Part shown: positions 32,652 through 35,333 of the stretch, one piece after another
Layout of the letters: each line of letters opens with the position of its first letter
How positions within the stretch are numbered: the first letter of the stretch is position 1
Assembly: GCA_009841405.1 (NCBI GenBank)
Contig: VXLV01000010.1
Location: 1-35,333, forward strand
DNA: 35,333 bases
Source: Chloroflexota bacterium
Lineage (GTDB): Bacteria; Chloroflexota; Anaerolineae; Aggregatilineales; Phototrophicaceae
Reading direction: 5' to 3'
Program-made: the position numbers and the translations under genes
Notes under the pieces: model-generated
The model's database searches: none
Seen by the model: the letters and a program-made list of their open reading frames with translations, nothing else
Told to the model about the DNA's origin: nothing

Positions 32652-34007
32652 ATGGCTCAGAAACGCCCCAACGTCATCGTCTTCTTCACCGACCAGCAGC
32701 GCTGGGACACCACCGGCGTCCACGGCAATCCGCTGGATTTGACGCCCAACTTCGACCGGCTTGCCCGCGCCGGCACGGACGTCCATTACTCCATCACCTG
32801 CCAGCCGGTCTGCGGGCCGGCGCGCGCGTGCCTGCAAACGGGCATGTACGCCACCGAAACCGGCTGCTACCGCAATGGCATCGCCCTGCCGCGCGATAGC
32901 CGCACGCTGGCGCATTATTTCAGCGACGCCGGCTATGACACCGCCTACATCGGCAAGTGGCACCTTTCGGATGAGGCGCATGGCCCGGTGTCGCCCGAGC
33001 AGCGCGGCGGCTACGATTACTGGCTGGCGTCCAATTTGCTGGAGTTCACCTCGGACGCATACGATATGGTGATGTACGACGGCGATGGCGCGGCGCGGAA
33101 GTTGCCCGGCTACCGCGTCGATGCCCAGACCGACGCCATGATCGGCTACGTCAATGATCATCAAGAGCGTCCGTTCTTCTTGTTTTCGTCTTTCATCGAG
33201 CCGCACCATCAGAACCATCGCGATGATTATCCGCCGCCGGTCGGTTACCTGGAACGCTATCGCGCGCGCTGGATGCCGCCGGACCTGGCGGCCCTGGGCG
33301 GCTCGAGTCATCAGCACATGGCCGGCTATCTGGGCATGATCAAGCGGCTGGACGAGGCGCTGGGCCGGCTGGTTGACGCGCTGATAAGCCTCGATATGCT
33401 CGAGGATACCATCATCCTCTTCACTTCCGATCACGGCTGCCACTTCAAGACGCGCAACGCCGAGTACAAGCGCTCCTGCCACGATGCCTCCGTGCGCGTG
33501 CCGACCATGTTACATGGCGGGCCTTTCACCGGCGGCGGGCGCCTGTCGCAGATGGTCAGTTTGCTGGATCTGCCGCCGACCCTGCTGGACGCGGTCGGCA
33601 TTCCCGTGCCGGAGCGCATGAGCGGTCGCTCTATCCTGCCGCTGCTGACAGACGCCGACGCCGACTGGCCGGACGAGGTCTTCATCCAGATCAGCGAATC
33701 GCAGGTTGGCCGGGCGATCCGCAGCCGGCGCTGGAAATACGCCGCAGTGGCGCCGCATAAAGACGGCTGGGACGACATAAACAGTGATATCTATCACGAG
33801 ACGGAACTCTACGATCTGCTGGCCGACCCCAACGAACTGCACAATCGCGCCGGCTGCGAATCGCATCGCGGCATCGCCGATGTGCTGCGCTCGCGTCTGA
33901 TACGGCGGATGGTCGAAGCGGGCGAGGACGAGCCCATCATTGAGCCGGCGCCGGTCCAGGCGTGCGCGGGCCAGCTAAGCGTCGAATTGGAAGAGGGTTG
34001 GCTGTAA
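32652..34007 (+). CDS. Sulfatase (type I, formylglycine-dependent)
   Basis: A 451-aa arylsulfatase-family hydrolase of sulfate esters. The signature is CGPARACLQTG: Cys54 would be oxidised to formylglycine (C-x-P-x-R core). Metal and active-site residues are visible: FFTDQQRWD near residue 11-19, GKWHLS (Lys102, His104), and FTSDHG (Asp260, His261). There is no signal peptide, so it probably acts in the cytoplasm. No formylglycine-generating enzyme is in the window. Neighbouring enolase, TIM-barrel and isomerase genes suggest use on a sulfated sugar, which is inference. Confidence 0.92.
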   Translation: MAQKRPNVIVFFTDQQRWDTTGVHGNPLDLTPNFDRLARAGTDVHYSITCQPVCGPARACLQTGMYATETGCYRNGIALPRDSRTLAHYFSDAGYDTAYIGKWHLSDEAHGPVSPEQRGGYDYWLASNLLEFTSDAYDMVMYDGDGAARKLPGYRVDAQTDAMIGYVNDHQERPFFLFSSFIEPHHQNHRDDYPPPVGYLERYRARWMPPDLAALGGSSHQHMAGYLGMIKRLDEALGRLVDALISLDMLEDTIILFTSDHGCHFKTRNAEYKRSCHDASVRVPTMLHGGPFTGGGRLSQMVSLLDLPPTLLDAVGIPVPERMSGRSILPLLTDADADWPDEVFIQISESQVGRAIRSRRWKYAAVAPHKDGWDDINSDIYHETELYDLLADPNELHNRAGCESHRGIADVLRSRLIRRMVEAGEDEPIIEPAPVQACAGQLSVELEEGWL

Positions 34008-34043
34008 CTCCCTTATCCCTCTGTCCACGCGCCGCGCCAAGTG

Positions 34044-34071
34044 GTAGGGGCTACCCAGCGGGTCGCCCGCC
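34044..34071. repeat. Copy of the dispersed GGGCGA palindrome, reverse orientation
   Basis: GTAGGGGCTACCC-AGC-GGGTCGCCCGCC, the GTAG-first orientation of the family, with one changed base in the stem. It lies in the 178-bp gap between the sulfatase and isomerase genes. Confidence 0.65.
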
Positions 34072-34185
34072 GGAAAGGCGAGTGTCGGGCGCATTTCTGG
34101 AGCCTCGACAGCCCAGCCTGCGCAGTCAGCCATTTGCAGGCTGAATGAAACTGGGAGAGATATACGAACTGCAAGGAGAGGGAAA

Positions 34186-35073
34186 ATGAACTTCAAAGGA
34201 ATCGGTTGCTCTGTGCCACTGGGATCGTCTCCGAAAGAATTGACGGAGAACTTGCAGGCGCTGATTGATTGCGGGTATGACTTTGTCGAAGTGTTGCCCG
34301 ATCTCTGGCGATTGTGGGTTGGCGGTCGCACTAATCAGCGCCGTCTGAAGCAATTGGTCGCTGTGCTGGACCAGTTCCGCGACCGACTAGGCTATACCCT
34401 GCATTTGCCGCTTGAGACGAACTTGTTTGACGTCGCCGATCTGGACTATCATCAAGCGCTGCTGCGGGCTGGTCTTGATGTGGGGAAAGCTATCGGCGCG
34501 ACGGCAATGGCTTATCACGCCGGCTTCCGCCTCAAGCCGCCGGCTGGCACGTCAAAGCCAATGCAGGAGTTGATGGCGCGCGAACGCGACATCCTGTTGA
34601 GTTACGCGGACGAGGTCGCCAGCTGGGGCGGGAACATCAGCATTGAATCACATGGCTGGTTCGAATATGCCAGTTACACGTCGTTCCCGGATATGCTCGC
34701 GAAGTTTGTTGAAGATATTAACCATCCCGGGGTTGGGCTGTGCATCGATTTTGGGCATACGTTTCTGTCATCGCAATGGCACGGTTTTGACTTCATAGAG
34801 GGTATAAAGCGCATGGCGCCGTTGACCACACATTTTCATGTTCAAGACAATATGGGCATCCCGGCCTACGCGGGCCGTACGAGTTACGCCCTGGGTCGAG
34901 GGGATTTGCATTTGGCGCCGGGTGAAGGCGTTGTGCCATTTGATGCGGTGTTCAGCGCGATCGACTTCCCCCAAAGGCCGATATTCATGCTAGAGGTTAT
35001 ACCCTATGACCTGGATGACGGCGGGCCCGCTCGCTGCTTTGCCGAGGCCAAACGCTTGGCCGGGCTGCGCTAA
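34186..35073 (+). CDS. Sugar phosphate isomerase/epimerase-like TIM barrel
   Basis: A 295-aa xylose-isomerase-like (AP endonuclease 2 family) TIM barrel. Barrel ends carry the metal-ligand pattern: TAMAYHAGFR, NISIESHGWFEY, LCIDFGHTF, THFHVQDN and IFMLEVIPYD. A strong AAGGAGAGGG stands before the ATG. Members interconvert sugars or their phosphates, or cleave abasic DNA (endonuclease IV). The context with a sulfatase and an acid-sugar dehydratase favours sugar catabolism. Codon use is slightly more AT-rich than the sulfatase gene. Confidence 0.85.
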   Translation: MNFKGIGCSVPLGSSPKELTENLQALIDCGYDFVEVLPDLWRLWVGGRTNQRRLKQLVAVLDQFRDRLGYTLHLPLETNLFDVADLDYHQALLRAGLDVGKAIGATAMAYHAGFRLKPPAGTSKPMQELMARERDILLSYADEVASWGGNISIESHGWFEYASYTSFPDMLAKFVEDINHPGVGLCIDFGHTFLSSQWHGFDFIEGIKRMAPLTTHFHVQDNMGIPAYAGRTSYALGRGDLHLAPGEGVVPFDAVFSAIDFPQRPIFMLEVIPYDLDDGGPARCFAEAKRLAGLR

Positions 35074-35333
35074 ACCCCCTCGGTCCCTCAGCCGGGACCT
35101 GAGGACAGGACTGTTTTTTTCTACCCCATCCCCGGCCCTTCCCCATTGAAATGGGGAAGGGTGACTTCACAAATAACATCAAAGTGTATGACGAATCTAC
35201 ACAGTTTACACTACTTTTTGACAATCTTTTTTAGAGCGCTCCCCCTCCCGGGCTTGCCGGATGCTCGCCATAGAGATGGCGAGCCCGGGCCGGGGGGGGG
35301 GGGGTTTACCCTGGGGGGGGGCACAAAAGAAAC
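35074..35333. repeat. Terminal gap with two hairpin repeats and G-rich end
   Basis: 35117-35166 is copy 2 of the TTTTCTACCCCATCCCC...GGGAAGGGTGACT element seen at 8842. 35264-35283 is copy 2 of the CTCGCCAT/ATGGCGAG hairpin seen at 20411, here inside longer CCCGGG arms. The last 40 bases consist largely of G runs and look like the low-quality edge of an assembled contig. There is no gene. Confidence 0.7.

Noticed and set aside
1..35333. tRNA, rRNA or integrase/attachment sites
   Set aside because: I looked for cloverleaf-like stretches, rRNA cores and recombinase motifs and recognised none; a covariance-model scan was not possible here.

Overview
The window is a 35.3 kb piece of bacterial chromosome, GC-rich (roughly 60 % by eye). 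It most likely comes from a member of the Chloroflexota, perhaps an Anaerolineae-like lineage. The evidence is indirect: a RecA with the [10 protein letters not shown] variant of its catalytic strand, two F420-type (DUF385) nitroreductase-like proteins, a roadblock protein, secreted SH3-domain proteins, a decayed GroEL-like paralogue, and many dispersed palindromes of the GTAGGGGCGA/GGGCGAGCC type between genes. Both ends run into long G tracts and the expected pstB beyond pstA is absent, so this is probably a whole contig. Nothing in the window fixes the taxonomy.

Left part (1-9.1 kb): transport. pstS-pstC-pstA (minus strand) encode a phosphate ABC importer. Both permeases carry large insertions facing the outside. 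Diverging from them are two oligopeptide-type permeases (dppB/dppC-like). A matching solute-binding protein converges from the other side, with a small unknown ORF and two palindromic repeats between.

Middle (9.1-25 kb): housekeeping genes mixed with accessory ones. recA has a promoter overlapped by an SOS-box-like palindrome. It is followed by an AT-richer gene for a Swt1-type HEPN domain fused to pentapeptide repeats. Then come surE, a lipoprotein, coaBC, a VOC protein, a decayed GroEL-like pseudogene, an SRPBCC protein, a small protein overlapping a retropepsin-like protease, a MoxR ATPase, an F420-type protein, tsaE-tsaB, a roadblock protein, a GNAT acetyltransferase and a second F420-type protein. 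Two secreted SH3-domain proteins close this part.

Right part (26-35 kb): a CoxE-like VWA protein, probably the functional partner of the MoxR ATPase 7 kb away. Next is a tandem duplication of an MNT/HEPN (MntA/HepT) toxin-antitoxin pair, in which the first HEPN gene is cut by an in-frame amber codon. The end holds a likely catabolic group: a galactonate-dehydratase-like enolase, a U32-like TIM barrel, a sulfatase and a sugar isomerase/epimerase. A broken DUF559 endonuclease gene lies among them.

The most noteworthy items are the HEPN-Swt1/pentapeptide fusion, the duplicated MNT/HEPN locus with its nonsense-cut copy, the inserted domains in PstC and PstA, the small-protein/retropepsin pair and the GroEL-like remnant. 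No rRNA, tRNA, CRISPR array, transposase or integrase was recognised.
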